64,000 bases of DNA from Alistipes putredinis. Its GTDB lineage: Bacteria; Bacteroidota; Bacteroidia; Bacteroidales; Rikenellaceae. The stretch is taken from assembly GCA_022009915.1 (NCBI GenBank), contig CP091730.1, positions 1,846,001 through 1,910,000 on the forward strand, read 5' to 3'. Shown here piece after piece: positions 1 to 9,900 of the stretch (the first letter of the stretch is position 1; every line of letters starts with the position of its first letter). The position numbers and the translations under genes were made by a program. The notes beneath the pieces are model-generated. The model worked only from the letters and a program-made list of their open reading frames with translations, was not told the origin of the DNA and searched no databases.

Positions 1-48
1 AAGAAAGAACAGGAATAATTCCCGCCCGAGCGGAGGCGCAAAAGGCCA

Positions 49-975
49 ATGTCTTTCGAAGTAACCATACTCGGCAACGGCGCGGCACTCCCGACGGCAA
101 CCAAACATCCGGCTGCTCACGTACTCAATGTACGTGAGCAGTTTTATTTGATAGACTGCGGCGAAGGCACTCAGATACAGCTCATTCGTGCAGGCATCAA
201 CCCTCAGAGGATAAACGCCGTATTCATCTCGCACCTGCACGGCGACCATCTGTACGGTCTGTTTCCGCTGATTTCGACGCTGGCACTGCAAGGCCGCCAG
301 ACACCGCTGCGCGTATTCGGGCCTAATCCGCTCGGCAAGATTATAGACAATCATTTGCGCTATTTCGACACGGGAATCAAGTACGAGATTATCTTCACGC
401 CGGTAGATACCCGGACGCACGCGATGATATTCGAGAACAAGGTGATGGAGGTCTACTCCGTTCCGTTAAGGCACAGAGTGCCGGCGTGCGGCTACATGTT
501 TCGTGAGAAAAACTCCCGAGCCTGAACGTGCGCAAGGAGATGATAGACTTTTACGCACTCGATCTCAAACAGATTCTGGCGGTCAAACGAGGCGAAGACA
601 TAATCACGGAAAGCGGCGAAACGATACCTAACGGCCGCCTCTCATATCTGCCATATACGCCGCGAAGCTATGCCTATCTGAGCGACACCCAATACTCTGC
701 GAAAGCAGCCGCGACAGTCAAGGGTGCGGACCTGCTCTACCACGAAGCGACATTCCGCATTTCGGACAAGGCACTGGCCCGCCAAACCGGACACAGCACA
801 ACCGCCGATGCGGCAAAGGCGGCACTGAAAGCCGATGCAGGACATCTGCTCATAGGACACATATCCAACCGATACAAAAACACCGAAGAGGTAATAGCCG
901 AAGTACGAAGCATCTTCCCGAACTCCGACATAGCTGCCGAGTTGCAGACATACAAAATCGAAAAAGAAACGATAG
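49..975 (+). CDS. rnz: Ribonuclease Z (tRNA 3' endonuclease)
   Basis: This metallo-beta-lactamase-fold endonuclease trims the 3' trailer of tRNA precursors in the cytoplasm. The N-terminal half shows LGNGAALP, the ribonuclease Z type of fold start, and the zinc motif HLHGDH near residue 64. The C-terminal half shows LPYTPRSYAYLSDT, LYHEATF and GHISNRY, which carry the remaining metal ligands. A one-base loss in the A run near 506-510 breaks the frame; adding one base joins REKK to LPSLNVRKEM. The expected family length of about 305 residues is reached if the end is the TAG at 973-975. That end needs two further bases in the A run at 961-965; the literal frame runs on to 1121. The family call is secure, the exact end is not. 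Confidence 0.88.
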
Positions 976-1101
976 ATGCGTCGGACTTTTATTTCATTCC
1001 GTCGTTTTTTTGTATTCTGTATTATTCTCATTTCCCTTTCGAAAAAAATATGCCGTCATGTCATTCTGCCGACATATCGTTTGGGGGATTTCAGGCTTTT
1101 A

Positions 1102-1115
1102 TCGTAAATTTACGA
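1102..1115. promoter_or_regulatory. 14-bp perfect palindrome upstream of the oxidoreductase
   Basis: TCGTAAATTTACGA reads the same on both strands and lies 20 bases before the ATG at 1135. It overlaps a TAAATTTA that resembles the Bacteroidetes -7 element. This placement suits an operator for a dimeric regulator of the 1135-3247 gene pair. No regulator for it is visible nearby, so the function is inferred from symmetry and position only. Confidence 0.35.
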
Positions 1116-1134
1116 GGTTAAAAATCGCAAAGCT

Positions 1135-2350
1135 ATGGACAGGCGGGAATTTTTTTGAAGGTATTCGCTGCTTCGACAGCGTTCTCGATGCTCAGGCCCA
1201 TGGATATAATGGCCGGAGAGAAAATCAACAGGCCTCTTCGCATCGGCTTCATAGGTACCGTAAGCCGCGGCACGAGCGTCGTAACAGCCATGAGCCACAA
1301 TAACAACATCGAAATCTATGCTCTGGCAGACCTGTTCCGCGACCGGATAGACGATGTAAAACCGCAGCTCGACAAACTCAACGCCGCAAAGGGATTGCCT
1401 CCGGTAGCCGAAGAGAACATTTACGTAGGCGGCGACGCTTACAAGAAACTTCTGCGCGACAAACAGGTGGATGCCGTCATCATCTCGACACCTGCATACG
1501 CCCACCCGATGATTTTCGAAACGGCCGTCAAAGCGCACAAACACGTCTATTGCGAAAAGCCGTCGGCTCCCGACGTGTGGGGGACAAGACGCATGATGAA
1601 AGCGGCACGCGGCGTGAGAAACCTGTCTTTGGTACTCGGATTCCAAGTGCGCTACGCTTCGGCATACGACGAAATGATTCGCAGGATTCACAACGGAGAT
1701 ATAGGCGAGGTGCTCACCGCACAACTATACTACAACGGAAGCGGCGGCGGTGGGAAACGTCCGGCGGTGGAAAACGACGAATTTCGCATACGCAACCATT
1801 TCCAGTATCTGGCCCTTTCGGGCGGTATACTCAATGACCAAGGAATACATATTCTGGATATATGCAACGACGTTCTGAACGCCGTACCACAATACGCGCT
1901 CGGCATAGGCAACGACAAAGGCAGACGTTACGAATACGGAGACACGCTGACCAACTATCATGTCGTATACGGTTATCCCAACGGTGTGAACGTGTCGATA
2001 CAGTCGTTACAGATAGGCAGCCGTTTCGGAGACGTCTGCGCCAGATTCTTCGGCACCAAAGGCATGGCCGAGGCCCACTACTCCGGCGGCGTATTCATCA
2101 CGGGCGAAAACAAATGGGACTCGGGGGCAGACAATGCGCTCTCGGATGCGGATGCCAACAAAGGCCGCTCGTTCTTGGACAGCATCGTAAACAAGGCCTA
2201 TATCAACCAGATAGAGAGTGCCTGCAACTCGACGCTTACAGCCATGCTCGGCCGCGAAGCCGTTTTTGAAAGGCAGAAAACTGACATGGGATGAGATGTT
2301 GGAGGAAAAATCAGCGCTACGGCCAGCAACCCGATTTAAGCAAATTCTAA
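1135..2350 (+). CDS. Gfo/Idh/MocA family oxidoreductase with twin-arginine signal
   Basis: This is an NAD(P)-dependent sugar-type oxidoreductase. The start is ATG at 1135, giving MDRREFF followed by a hydrophobic stretch, a twin-arginine (Tat) export signal of the kind common in Bacteroidetes members of the family. A missing T in the run at 1152-1158 truncates it after seven codons. The Rossmann motif GFIGTVSRG follows the signal, and the family motif CEKP lies near residue 135. A second indel near 2285 and a third near 2310 separate the C-terminus; restoring them gives a natural tail ending DLSKF at 2350. Some relatives are GH109-type glycosidases, but the substrate cannot be read here. It precedes the isomerase gene by 24 bases, so the two are probably one operon. 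Confidence 0.85.
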
Positions 2351-2374
2351 TTCTCAAAAAAACATAAAAAGCAC

Positions 2375-3247
2375 ATGAAAAACAATTAAAAAGATTTCTT
2401 GCCGGTGTACTTGCCGTAGCGGGCATATCAACCGCTTCGGCACAGGACATTACTGTCGGACTTTTGTGCGGAGGAATGGGCAACCCCGATGCCGCACTGA
2501 AAAACTGCACGACGCAGGATTCAAGGCCTGCCAGATAGGATTCAACACCTCGTGGGATCAGGCTTTCGCCGACCAAGCTCAAAGAACTCATGCAGAAATA
2601 CGACGTGAAGGTCAGCGCGATGATTTACTGCACCCCGGGCGGACGCTGGAACTTTCTGGAAGGTCCCGAGACAATCGGTCTCGTTCCGCCGCTGAACAGG
2701 CTGCGCTATTTAGACAACTACAAGAAAGCCATAGACTTCTGTGCAATGGCCGGTATTCCCGCATTCCACTCGCACTTCGGGTTCATTCCCGAAGAGCCCA
2801 CCAACGAGCTCTACCCCGGATTCATTGCGACGATGAAAGACCTCGCATCGTATGCAAAGGAAAAAGGCGTGATGATTTACTGCGAAACAGGTCAGGAAAC
2901 CCCGACCACGCTTATACGTGCAATCACCGACATCGGAACGTGTAACGTATTCGTAAACTGCGACGTGGCCAATCTCATACTCTACGGCAAGGCCAATCCG
3001 GTGGATGCAATCCGTCAGTTCGGTCCGCTGCTCAAAGAGCTCCACGCAAAGGACGGCAAGTATCCGACCAATCCCTATTACCTCGGTCGCGAGACCAAGA
3101 TTCCGGAAGGCGACGTGAACTTCCCCGAAGTTGTCAAAGCCCTCAAAGACATAGGGTTCAAGGGAGTGATGACAATTGAATGCGAGTCTTAGCGGCGACA
3201 ACAACGACTATGTTCTGGAAACCAAAAAGTATCTGGACAAAAACTAA
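2375..3247 (+). CDS. Secreted sugar phosphate isomerase/epimerase-like TIM barrel protein
   Basis: The protein belongs to the xylose-isomerase-like TIM barrel family and probably isomerises or epimerises a sugar, acting together with the upstream oxidoreductase. ATG at 2375 opens a signal peptide ending near STASAQD once a missing A at 2378-2382 is restored. Recognisable barrel segments are CTPGGRW, IPAFHSHFGF, YCETGQET and ELHAKDG, the acidic and histidine residues of which usually bind a divalent metal. At least three further shifts occur, near 2500, 2570 and 3186. The restored C-terminus ends YLDKN at 3247. Pairing of a MocA-type dehydrogenase with such a barrel is common in Bacteroidetes sugar catabolism; the specific substrate is unknown. 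Confidence 0.8.
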
Positions 3248-3296
3248 TCAAGGATACCTACAAAAAGAAATAACCGATATTTCGACAGTATGCTTT

Positions 3297-3336
3297 CAAG
3301 CGGCTCGACGTACACCGGAATCGAGCCGCTTGTTTT
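3297..3336 (+). terminator. Rho-independent terminator
   Basis: CAAGCGGCTCGA (3297-3308) pairs perfectly with TCGAGCCGCTTG (3321-3332) around a 12-base loop and is followed by TTTT. It lies 50 bases after the isomerase stop and closes the 1135-3247 unit. Confidence 0.8.
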
Positions 3337-3349
3337 AACCCCTCGGCAT

Positions 3350-3804
3350 TATGAGACATTACCTAATCATATTTTTTTCGTATGTATATTCTCGCACGGA
3401 ATATCATATGGCATGGTTACAGATACCCTCGACATTAAAAAAATACCAGAATTTCCGAAAGATATGTCGATTCCGTATTGAACACTATTCTTGAAATAGC
3501 AATGCCCGCCCAAGAGAACTTCAAACTATACCCTACCGAAAACATGTGGACTTTTCTGAAACTCGATACGCGAACTGGAAAAATATGGCAGTTGCAATAC
3601 GATGTACAAGGCTATAAGCAAACGGAAGTTTCGGTAAACAGCGACATTGTCTACAACAATAAACCAGGCCGCTTTGAATTGTATGCGACACAAAACATGT
3701 ATAACTTCCTACTTATAGACAAGGTATACGGAAACGTATATCAAGTTCAATGGTCTGCCAATGAAAAAAATCGAGGTATAGTCCATACATATATTCACAG
3801 ATAA
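3350..3804 (+). CDS. Small secreted protein with duplicated LYPTENMWTFL-type module
   Basis: I do not know a function for this protein. The likely start is ATG at 3350, which with one extra T in the run at 3369-3375 gives MRHYLIIFFF and a signal peptide ending near GISYG. A second shift near 3478 joins the mature part. The mature region contains two copies of one module: LYPTENMWTFLKLDTRTGKI at about 3520-3580 and LYATQNMYNFLLIDKVYGNV at about 3678-3738, each followed by a Q(L/V)Q(Y/W) strand. This looks like a beta-repeat built by internal duplication, a type seen in Bacteroidales secreted proteins. The reconstructed length is about 150 residues, and the downstream acetyltransferase begins 14 bases later. 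Confidence 0.6.
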
Positions 3805-3817
3805 CTCTCGACGGCGA

Positions 3818-4259
3818 ATGACGATACGCGAATATTCTCTTTCGGAAGAGCGGCCGACGGCTCGGCTGCTGGAAATATGGCGGCAGTCGGTTACGGCGAC
3901 GCACAAATTTCTGTCCGCTGCCGACATCGAAAACATCGCGGCTTACGTTCCCGAAGCAATCGCCCGAATGCTCCCTTATAGCCGTACTCGAAGACGAGAA
4001 CGGAGCAGCAGTCGGTTTTGCGGGCGTCATGCACAACAAATTAGAAATGCTTTTCCTGCATCCCGACGTTCGAGGCGCTGGTTACGGCAAACAGATAGTA
4101 CGGCATCTTATCGACAAACACTCTGTGAATTACGTCTGCGTAAACGAACAGAATCCCGAAGCCGCAGGGTTTTACCGACATATGGGATTCCGGCTTTTCA
4201 AGCGTGACGAAACCGACGAGCAAGGCGGGCCGTTCCCGATTCTGCATATGAAACTCTGA
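3818..4259 (+). CDS. GNAT family N-acetyltransferase
   Basis: This is a small acetyl-CoA-dependent acetyltransferase of the YjaB-like branch; its substrate is unknown. The N-terminal half has the typical ARLLEIWRQSV..ATHKFL opening. The acetyl-CoA site is visible as LFLHPDVRGAGYGKQ, the V-x-x-x-x-R/Q-G-x-G/A motif A, followed by NEQNPEAAGFYRHMGF, motif B. A single-base loss near 3975-3985 splits the gene; joining the frames restores LIAVLEDENGAAVGFAGV. The restored length of about 147 residues is normal for the family. The start at 3818 fits the upstream gene closely. Confidence 0.82.
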
Positions 4260-4341
4260 ACCCAGCAAAAGCGATTTACTGCATCCGTTTTTGCCTGCCG
4301 GCGAAATTCATACGACAGCCCGATATTATTAAAGACTGCCA

Positions 4342-5085
4342 ATGGTATCGGACATTCGCTATTTTTCCATGATTTTTATTACCTTTATCTCACACCAAAC
4401 ACATTTGAAGACAGACAAGATACGCCGTCAGTTCGATTCTATTGCCGAGAAATACGACGAAGGCAGGAGGTGCTTCATCCCTTGCTTCGACGACTATTAT
4501 GTAAACTCGATAAGCCTGTTGAAGGAGATTGTGCCCGAGGCGAAGAAGATTGCAGACTTGGGCGCCGGAACGGGGCTTCTGACCAAGGAGATGTACATGC
4601 TTTATCCCGATGCGCAGTTCACGCTCATCGACATTTCGGACGACATGCTCGAAGTTGCACGCCGACGTTTTGCAGGTCTGGAAGGCTTCAACTTCAAGGC
4701 GGCGGACTATTCGCACGACTTGCCGGACGGCTGCGACATCATCTGCTCGGCTCTCTCAATCCACCACTTGACTGATGAACTGAAACGGCAGGCTCTATCG
4801 CACTATTTTTCGAAGCATTGCCGGAAGGAGGCGTGCTCATCAACCTCGACCAGTTCAAGGCCGACTCTCCTGTAATAGACAAGGCTTGGACCGATTGGTG
4901 GATAAATTATATCGACCGCAGCGCCATAACTGCCGAGGAAAAGGCCAAATGGCTTGAACGCAAAAAATTGGACCGAGAGAACAGTGTGGCCGCAACGCTC
5001 GGAATGCTCCGAGAAGCAGGTTTTTGCTCAGGCAGAATGCGTATATGAATTCATGAAATTCGCCACGGTTATAGCAGTAAAATAG
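4342..5085 (+). CDS. Class I SAM-dependent methyltransferase
   Basis: The protein transfers a methyl group from S-adenosylmethionine to an unknown acceptor. It shows the SAM-binding signature IADLGAGTGLL near residue 73, the acidic second-strand motif LIDISDDML and the post-motif ICSALSIHHL. Two shifts break it, near 4800 and 5028; joining the frames gives a C-terminus AECVYEFMKFATVIAVK that stops at 5085. The start is uncertain: 4342 is the farthest ATG, 4369 is in frame, and homology would be expected to begin only at LKTDKIRRQFDS (about 4405). The next gene starts 14 bases after the stop, so they are probably co-transcribed. Confidence 0.8.
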
Positions 5086-5098
5086 TAAAGTCCTCAGC

Positions 5099-5644
5099 AT
5101 GGAAACACTGCGCAGCCTGCTCGAAGAGCGATTCGGCAAAGAGATGAACGCGACAATCGGCCGCATCATCGTCAGCGAAAATATGTGGGACAAGGCTATG
5201 GGACTTGTTTCGGATGCTGATGCACAGGTCGCATTCCGCGCAGCATGGGCGCTGCAATGGGCCATGGAACATGCCGGCAGGCCGCTTACGGACTATTCAT
5301 GTCATATCGTCGGAACATTCCTTAATTCGCAAAACGGGAGCGTGCAGAGAATATACTCGAAACTGCTGCTCGAAGTGATGCGCAAAACGGATTTCGACGA
5401 CATCACCAACCGGCGCATAGCCGAAAAATCATTCGACCTGCTGCTCGACGCAAAAACCAAAGTAGCCGTCAAAGTCTGGCTCATGGAGATATCGGAATCG
5501 CTATCCAGCAAGATAGATTACGTGGCCGAGAATCTGGCCGAGTGCATTTCGCGGCTCTCCGAAGCGCCCGACTGCACTCCGGCAATGACTTCTCACGCCC
5601 GAAAGGTCCTCTTGCGCATAAGAAACGTTCAGCCGCGGATATAA
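5099..5644 (+). CDS. Conserved hypothetical helical-repeat protein
   Basis: This is an intact 181-residue soluble protein with no signal peptide and no family I can name. It is predicted to be almost entirely helical, with short repeated helix pairs such as AFRAAWALQWAMEHA, IYSKLLLEVMRKTDF and KVAVKVWLMEISESL. That pattern resembles HEAT-type alpha-solenoids, which usually act as protein-binding scaffolds. It follows the methyltransferase by 13 bases and precedes the Crp/Fnr gene, which has its own promoter. A role as a partner of the methyltransferase is possible but only a guess from position. Confidence 0.65.
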   Translation: METLRSLLEERFGKEMNATIGRIIVSENMWDKAMGLVSDADAQVAFRAAWALQWAMEHAGRPLTDYSCHIVGTFLNSQNGSVQRIYSKLLLEVMRKTDFDDITNRRIAEKSFDLLLDAKTKVAVKVWLMEISESLSSKIDYVAENLAECISRLSEAPDCTPAMTSHARKVLLRIRNVQPRI

Positions 5645-5691
5645 CGCGCCAAGACACTTTCAAGCCTTTATGTAAAACGCCGTATTTTAAC

Positions 5692-5699
5692 TATTTTTG
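5692..5699 (+). promoter_or_regulatory. -7 promoter element of the Crp/Fnr gene
   Basis: TATTTTTG matches the Bacteroidetes -7 consensus TAnnTTTG. A TTTATG about 20 bases upstream is a weak -33 match. The ATG at 5714 is only 14 bases downstream, implying a very short leader. Confidence 0.5.
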
Positions 5700-5713
5700 C
5701 AGATATACCAAGT

Positions 5714-6214
5714 ATGGAAGAGAGCGAACGCATCATACGAATCCCGCCGAAAACGTCTTTACTCGACGAGGGGGATATCGCCGAGAATATATACATCATC
5801 CGGCAAGGTTGTTTACGGCTGTGGTTCAATGACAACGGCAAAGATATAACCTTCCAATTCTTCTTCGAGGGCGAGATGGTCGCCTCGTTCGACAGCCTGC
5901 ATTTCGCCACTCCGAGCCTGTTCACTCTGGAAAGTATCGAAAGCTCGGAAGTGGAGGTTATCGCCAAGGAACGATTCTACGAGATGATAGAAAAAGATGC
6001 GGCCCTACGCAAAAAGTATGAAAACAAGCTAATCGAGCGATTCCACACCTACCAACAGCTTTTCCTGTCACGAATAAAAAACACCCCGAAGCAGAGATAC
6101 GAGGAGCTTTTGAGCAAACGCCCCGACATCGTAAGCAGAGTGCCGCAGCACTACATCGCTTCGTATCTCGGCATCACACCGGTTTCCCTGAGCCGTATCC
6201 GCAGTCGCAAATGA
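5714..6214 (+). CDS. Crp/Fnr family transcriptional regulator
   Basis: This is a cyclic-nucleotide-binding-fold regulator. Residues 1-110 form the beta-roll sensor (LLDEGDIAENIYIIRQGCLRLW), followed by the long dimerisation helix and a C-terminal winged helix-turn-helix with recognition segment YLGITPVSLSRIRSRK. No cysteine cluster for an Fe-S cofactor is visible, so direct Fnr-type oxygen sensing is unlikely. The frame is intact and the length, 166 residues, is short for Crp but usual for this Bacteroidetes branch. It probably controls the adjacent DUF4405 gene through the palindromes at 6220-6235. Confidence 0.85.
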   Translation: MEESERIIRIPPKTSLLDEGDIAENIYIIRQGCLRLWFNDNGKDITFQFFFEGEMVASFDSLHFATPSLFTLESIESSEVEVIAKERFYEMIEKDAALRKKYENKLIERFHTYQQLFLSRIKNTPKQRYEELLSKRPDIVSRVPQHYIASYLGITPVSLSRIRSRK

Positions 6215-6219
6215 TTTAT

Positions 6220-6235
6220 TAACGATTGTTATCGT
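6220..6235. promoter_or_regulatory. Overlapping palindromes, candidate Crp/Fnr operator
   Basis: Two inverted repeats overlap just after the regulator stop: TAAC-gatt-GTTA (6220-6231) and ACGAT-tgtt-ATCGT (6222-6235). They lie about 20 bases upstream of the -7 element of the next gene, where an activator of the Crp class would bind. Function is inferred from position and symmetry. Confidence 0.4.
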
Positions 6236-6255
6236 CCGCCGCAAATCACAGGCAG

Positions 6256-6263
6256 TACCTTTG
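6256..6263 (+). promoter_or_regulatory. -7 promoter element of the DUF4405 gene
   Basis: TACCTTTG is an exact TAnnTTTG match, 23 bases before the ATG at 6287. No good -33 element is present at the usual spacing, which fits a promoter that depends on an activator bound at 6220-6235. Confidence 0.55.
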
Positions 6264-6286
6264 CCGCAAAAAAGATACTGTCAGTT

Positions 6287-6730
6287 ATGAAACCTGTTTT
6301 TAGAATCGATTTACTGTCGGCCGTCTCGGGGCTATGCACTCTGGTTACGGGCATAATGTTTCATCGCGCCTGACATTTTTCGAGCCATGAAGTCTGGCAC
6401 AACTGGTCTGTGGCACATGTCATTACGAGCATAGTATTCACGGCGGCGATAATCATACACATCAAACAGCACCGGAACTGGTTCGCGGGTCTGCTTAAAA
6501 AATCATCACTGAAAAGAAAAACGGCAATCGTCGTCACGGTCGCATTCCTTGCAGCCGCACTGTCGGACATATACCTGGTGATATTCGTGGAATGGCAAGT
6601 CTCGCTCGCCGGCATCGTCCATTATGCAGCGGGAATAATTCTCGGAATATGCGCCGCTGGGCATATAGCCAAAAGGTGGAGCACACTGGCAAAAGGAGCG
6701 TTCGGAGCGGGCAAAAAGCCGAAGCGATAA
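6287..6730 (+). CDS. DUF4405 family membrane protein (cytochrome b561-like fold)
   Basis: This is a small integral membrane protein of about 147 residues with four hydrophobic segments. The first (LLSAVSGLCTLVTGIM) is separated from the rest by a one-base shift near 6370. The remainder shows histidines in WHNWSVAH, IHIKQHRNW and the last helix (VHYAAGIILGICAAGH). These histidines are of the kind that bind haem in the cytochrome b561/DUF4405 group, so an electron-transfer role is plausible. The gene sits directly behind a Crp/Fnr regulator and a candidate operator, suggesting redox or respiratory control. It is followed by a convergent secA. Confidence 0.7.
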
Positions 6731-6774
6731 GCCTGTAACGAAACCGGCCGCCGAGTTCGACGCTTTTTCACTCT

Positions 6775-6825
6775 AAAAAGGCTCTCTGTTTTGCATCCGG
6801 CCTTTTTCAACCGGCCGTCAGAGCC
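6775..6825 (-). terminator. Hairpin terminator downstream of secA
   Basis: On the minus strand GGCTCT pairs with AGAGCC around an inner CGGCC/GGCCG stem and is followed by TTTTT. It lies about 138 bases beyond the secA stop, between the convergent DUF4405 and secA genes. Confidence 0.5.
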
Positions 6826-6885
6826 ACGTTCGCCACCATTCATCCATGCGATTCACCACTGCGCACTAACGGTATAACACATTTC

Positions 6886-6924
6886 ACCCTGCCGCGTGTA
6901 CGTCGAAGTGCACAGCGGCAGGGG
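6886..6924. other. Strong hairpin just downstream of secA
   Basis: CCCTGCCGC (6887-6895) pairs with GCGGCAGGG (6915-6923), with an extra GTG/CAC step inside. It begins 39 bases beyond the secA stop. No clean T tract follows on the minus strand, so it may protect the 3' end or be a terminator whose T run was miscalled. Confidence 0.45.
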
Positions 6925-6962
6925 ATGATTTCTTTTTCAGAGACTTATGCTCCGGGGCTGCT

Positions 6963-9900
6963 CTACTCCGGCATGTTCTTGCCGTGGCAGTGTTTGTATT
7001 TCTTTCCGCTTCCGCAGGGGCACGGCTCGTTTCGGCCCACTTTCTTTTCAACCTTCACGGGCGATGGCTTGCCCTTATCGGCAGCCTCCGGCCTGAGCAG
7101 CCGCCTGCATGCGCGAGGCATGAAGTTTATTGACGTCCACTTTCGCGCGCTCCCTCTGCTGCTGCATCTCGGACGGCTGCTCTCCGCCGCCGCGAACAGG
7201 AATATATCCCTTGTTGAGAATAGCCAGCACTTCGCGGTTCACCTTGCCGAGCATCTTGCTGAACAGGTTGAACGACTCGAATTTGTATATCACCAGCGGG
7301 TCTTTCTGCTCGTAGGCCGCATTCTGCACGCTCTGGCGCAAATCGTCCATTTCGCGCAAATGCTCGCGCCAGTTATCGTCGATTGTCGTCAGCATCACTA
7401 TCTTGCTGAACTGCTTGTAAATCTCGGCGCAACCGCTCTCGTAGCACTTCTTCAAATCCACCGACACGTTATACCCGAGCACTCCGTTGGTGACAGGGAT
7501 ACGGATATTTTCGTACATCGACCCCTGCTCCTCGTACACTTTATTGATAATCGGAGCTGCAACAGTGGCAGCTGCCTGTGCGCGGCGTTCGTATGCGGAC
7601 TTTATGTCGGCTACGACCAAATCCACGAGCGCATCGTGCTTGGAAGAAGAGAAAGTCTCTTCTGTAAAAGACGGATGCACGGCAATCTGGCGTATGAGCT
7701 CGAAACTGAAATCCTCGAAATCGCTCTCCGCGTTGGCAGTCACGAAGTCTTCGGCGAAGTCGTACATTATGTCATTGAGGTCGATGTCTATACGTTCACC
7801 GTACAGAGCATGGCGGCGGCGTTTGTAGATAACCTCGCGCTGCGAGTTCATCACGTCGTCGTATTCGAGCAGACGCTTACGGATACCGAAGTTGTTCTCC
7901 TCGACTTTCTTCTGCGCACGCTCTATGGCTCTGGACATCATTCCTGCCTGAATGGTTTCGCCCTCCTCGATGCCCATACGGTCCATCATTCCGGCGATAC
8001 GCTCCGAACCGAACAGACGCATCAAATCGTCTTCGAGCGATACGTAGAACTGCGACGAACCCGGGTCACCCTGACGTCCGGCACGTCCTCTGAGCTGACG
8101 GTCCACACGACGCGACTCGTGCCGCTCGGTACCGATAATGGCAAGACCTCCGGCCGCCTTGACCTCCTCGGTCAGCTTGATGTCCGTACCGCGGCCCGCC
8201 ATGTTGGTGGCGATAGTCACCTGTCCCGCACGTCCCGCCTCGGCAACGATTTGAGCCTCGCGCTGGTGCTGCTTGGCATTGAGCACGTTATGCGGAATAC
8301 CGCGCAGACGGAGCATACGGCTCAAAAGGTCGGATATCTCCACCGATGTGGTACCCACCAGCACCGGCCGGCCCTGTGCGACGAGGTGCGTGATTTCCTC
8401 TATGACGGCGTTGTATTTCTCGCGTTTTGTCTTGTAAATCAAATCGTCGCGGTCATCGCGTATAATCGGTTTGTTGGTCGGAATGACCACGACATCCAGT
8501 TTGTATATATCCCAGAACTCGCCGGCTTCCGTTTCGGCCGTACCGGTCATACCGGCACGCTTGTGGTACATTCTGAAATAATTTTGCAGCGTAATGGTGG
8601 CGAAAGTCTGCGTGGCGGCCTCGACCTTCACATTCTCCTTGGCTTCTATGGCCTGATGCAGTCCGTCGGAATAGCGGCGGCCTTCCAGAATACGGCCGGT
8701 CTGCTCGTCCACGATTTTCACCTTGTTGTCCATCACCACATACTCCACGTCCTTTTCGAACATGCTGTATGCTTTAAGCAGCTGATTGACCGTATGCACG
8801 CGCTCCGACTTGATTGCATAATCGTTTATCAGCGCATCTTTCTTATCGGCTTTCTCCTGCGCATCCAGATTGCTCTTCTCTATCTCGGCAATCTCCGAAC
8901 CGATATCGGGAAGCACGAAGAAACCGTCTTCGCCGAAGCCGGCCGAAAGGGTTTCATGCCCCTTGTCGGTAAGCTCTACCGAATTCATCTTTTCGTCGAT
9001 AACGAAATAGAGGTCGTCCACAATCTCGGGCATGCGGCGGTTGTTGTCCTGCATGTAGATTTTTTCGGTCTTCTGCATCAAGGTTTTCACCCCCGTCTCG
9101 CTGAGGAACTTGATGAGCGGCTTGTACTTGGGCAGACCCTTGTACGCACGATAAAGCAGGATTCCGCCCTCGTCGTTCTTACCCTCGGAAATGAGTTTGC
9201 GGGCTTCGCTCACGAGCTGAGTGACAAGCATTCGCTGCAATCCGTGCAGTCTTTCGACCGCTCCCTTTGTATTGCTCGAACATCTGGTCGTCGCCCTTGG
9301 GCACCGGACCCGAAATGATGAGCGGGGTACGCGCGTCGTCGATGAGCACCGAGTCCACCTCGTCCACGATAGCGTAGTGGTGCTTGCGCTGCACGAGATC
9401 GCGGCTTGAAATCGACATGTTGTCGCGCAGATAGTCGAAACCGTACTCGTTGTTGGTACCGAAAGTGATGTCAGCCATGTACGCGGCACGGCGTGCCTCG
9501 GAGTTGGGCTGGTGCAAATCTATGCAATCCACCGAAAGGCCGTGGAACTCGTACATGGGACCCATCCACTCGGAGTCGCGCTTTGCCAGATAGTCGTTCA
9601 CCGTCACCATGTGCACGCCCTTGCCCGCAAGCGCATTGAGGAACACGGGAAGCGTGGCGACCAAAGTCTTGCCCTCGCCAGTCGCCATCTCGGCGATTTT
9701 TACCCTTATGCAAAACCACGCCGCCGAAAAGCTGGCAGTCGTAGTGAATCATGTCCCACTTGACGAGGTTTCCGCCCGCAGTCCAAGTGGTCGAATAAAT
9801 CGCCTTGTCGCCCTGAATGGTAACGAAATCCTTCTTGGCGGCAAGATTGCGGTCGAAATCTGTCGCGGTGACCTCCACCGTATCGTTTTTGCGCGAAACG

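Noticed and set aside
1..18. Five codons ending in TAA at the window start that could be the tail of an upstream gene
   Set aside because: Too short to show homology; the spacing to rnz is plausible but nothing else supports it.
3290..3349. An apparent upstream extension of the small secreted protein
   Set aside because: It runs through the perfect terminator hairpin at 3297-3336, and the signal peptide begins at 3350.
6925..9318. A 797-codon open frame on the plus strand
   Set aside because: It is the antisense shadow of secA; the translation is rich in His, Val and Leu without any domain, while the minus strand has clear SecA motifs.
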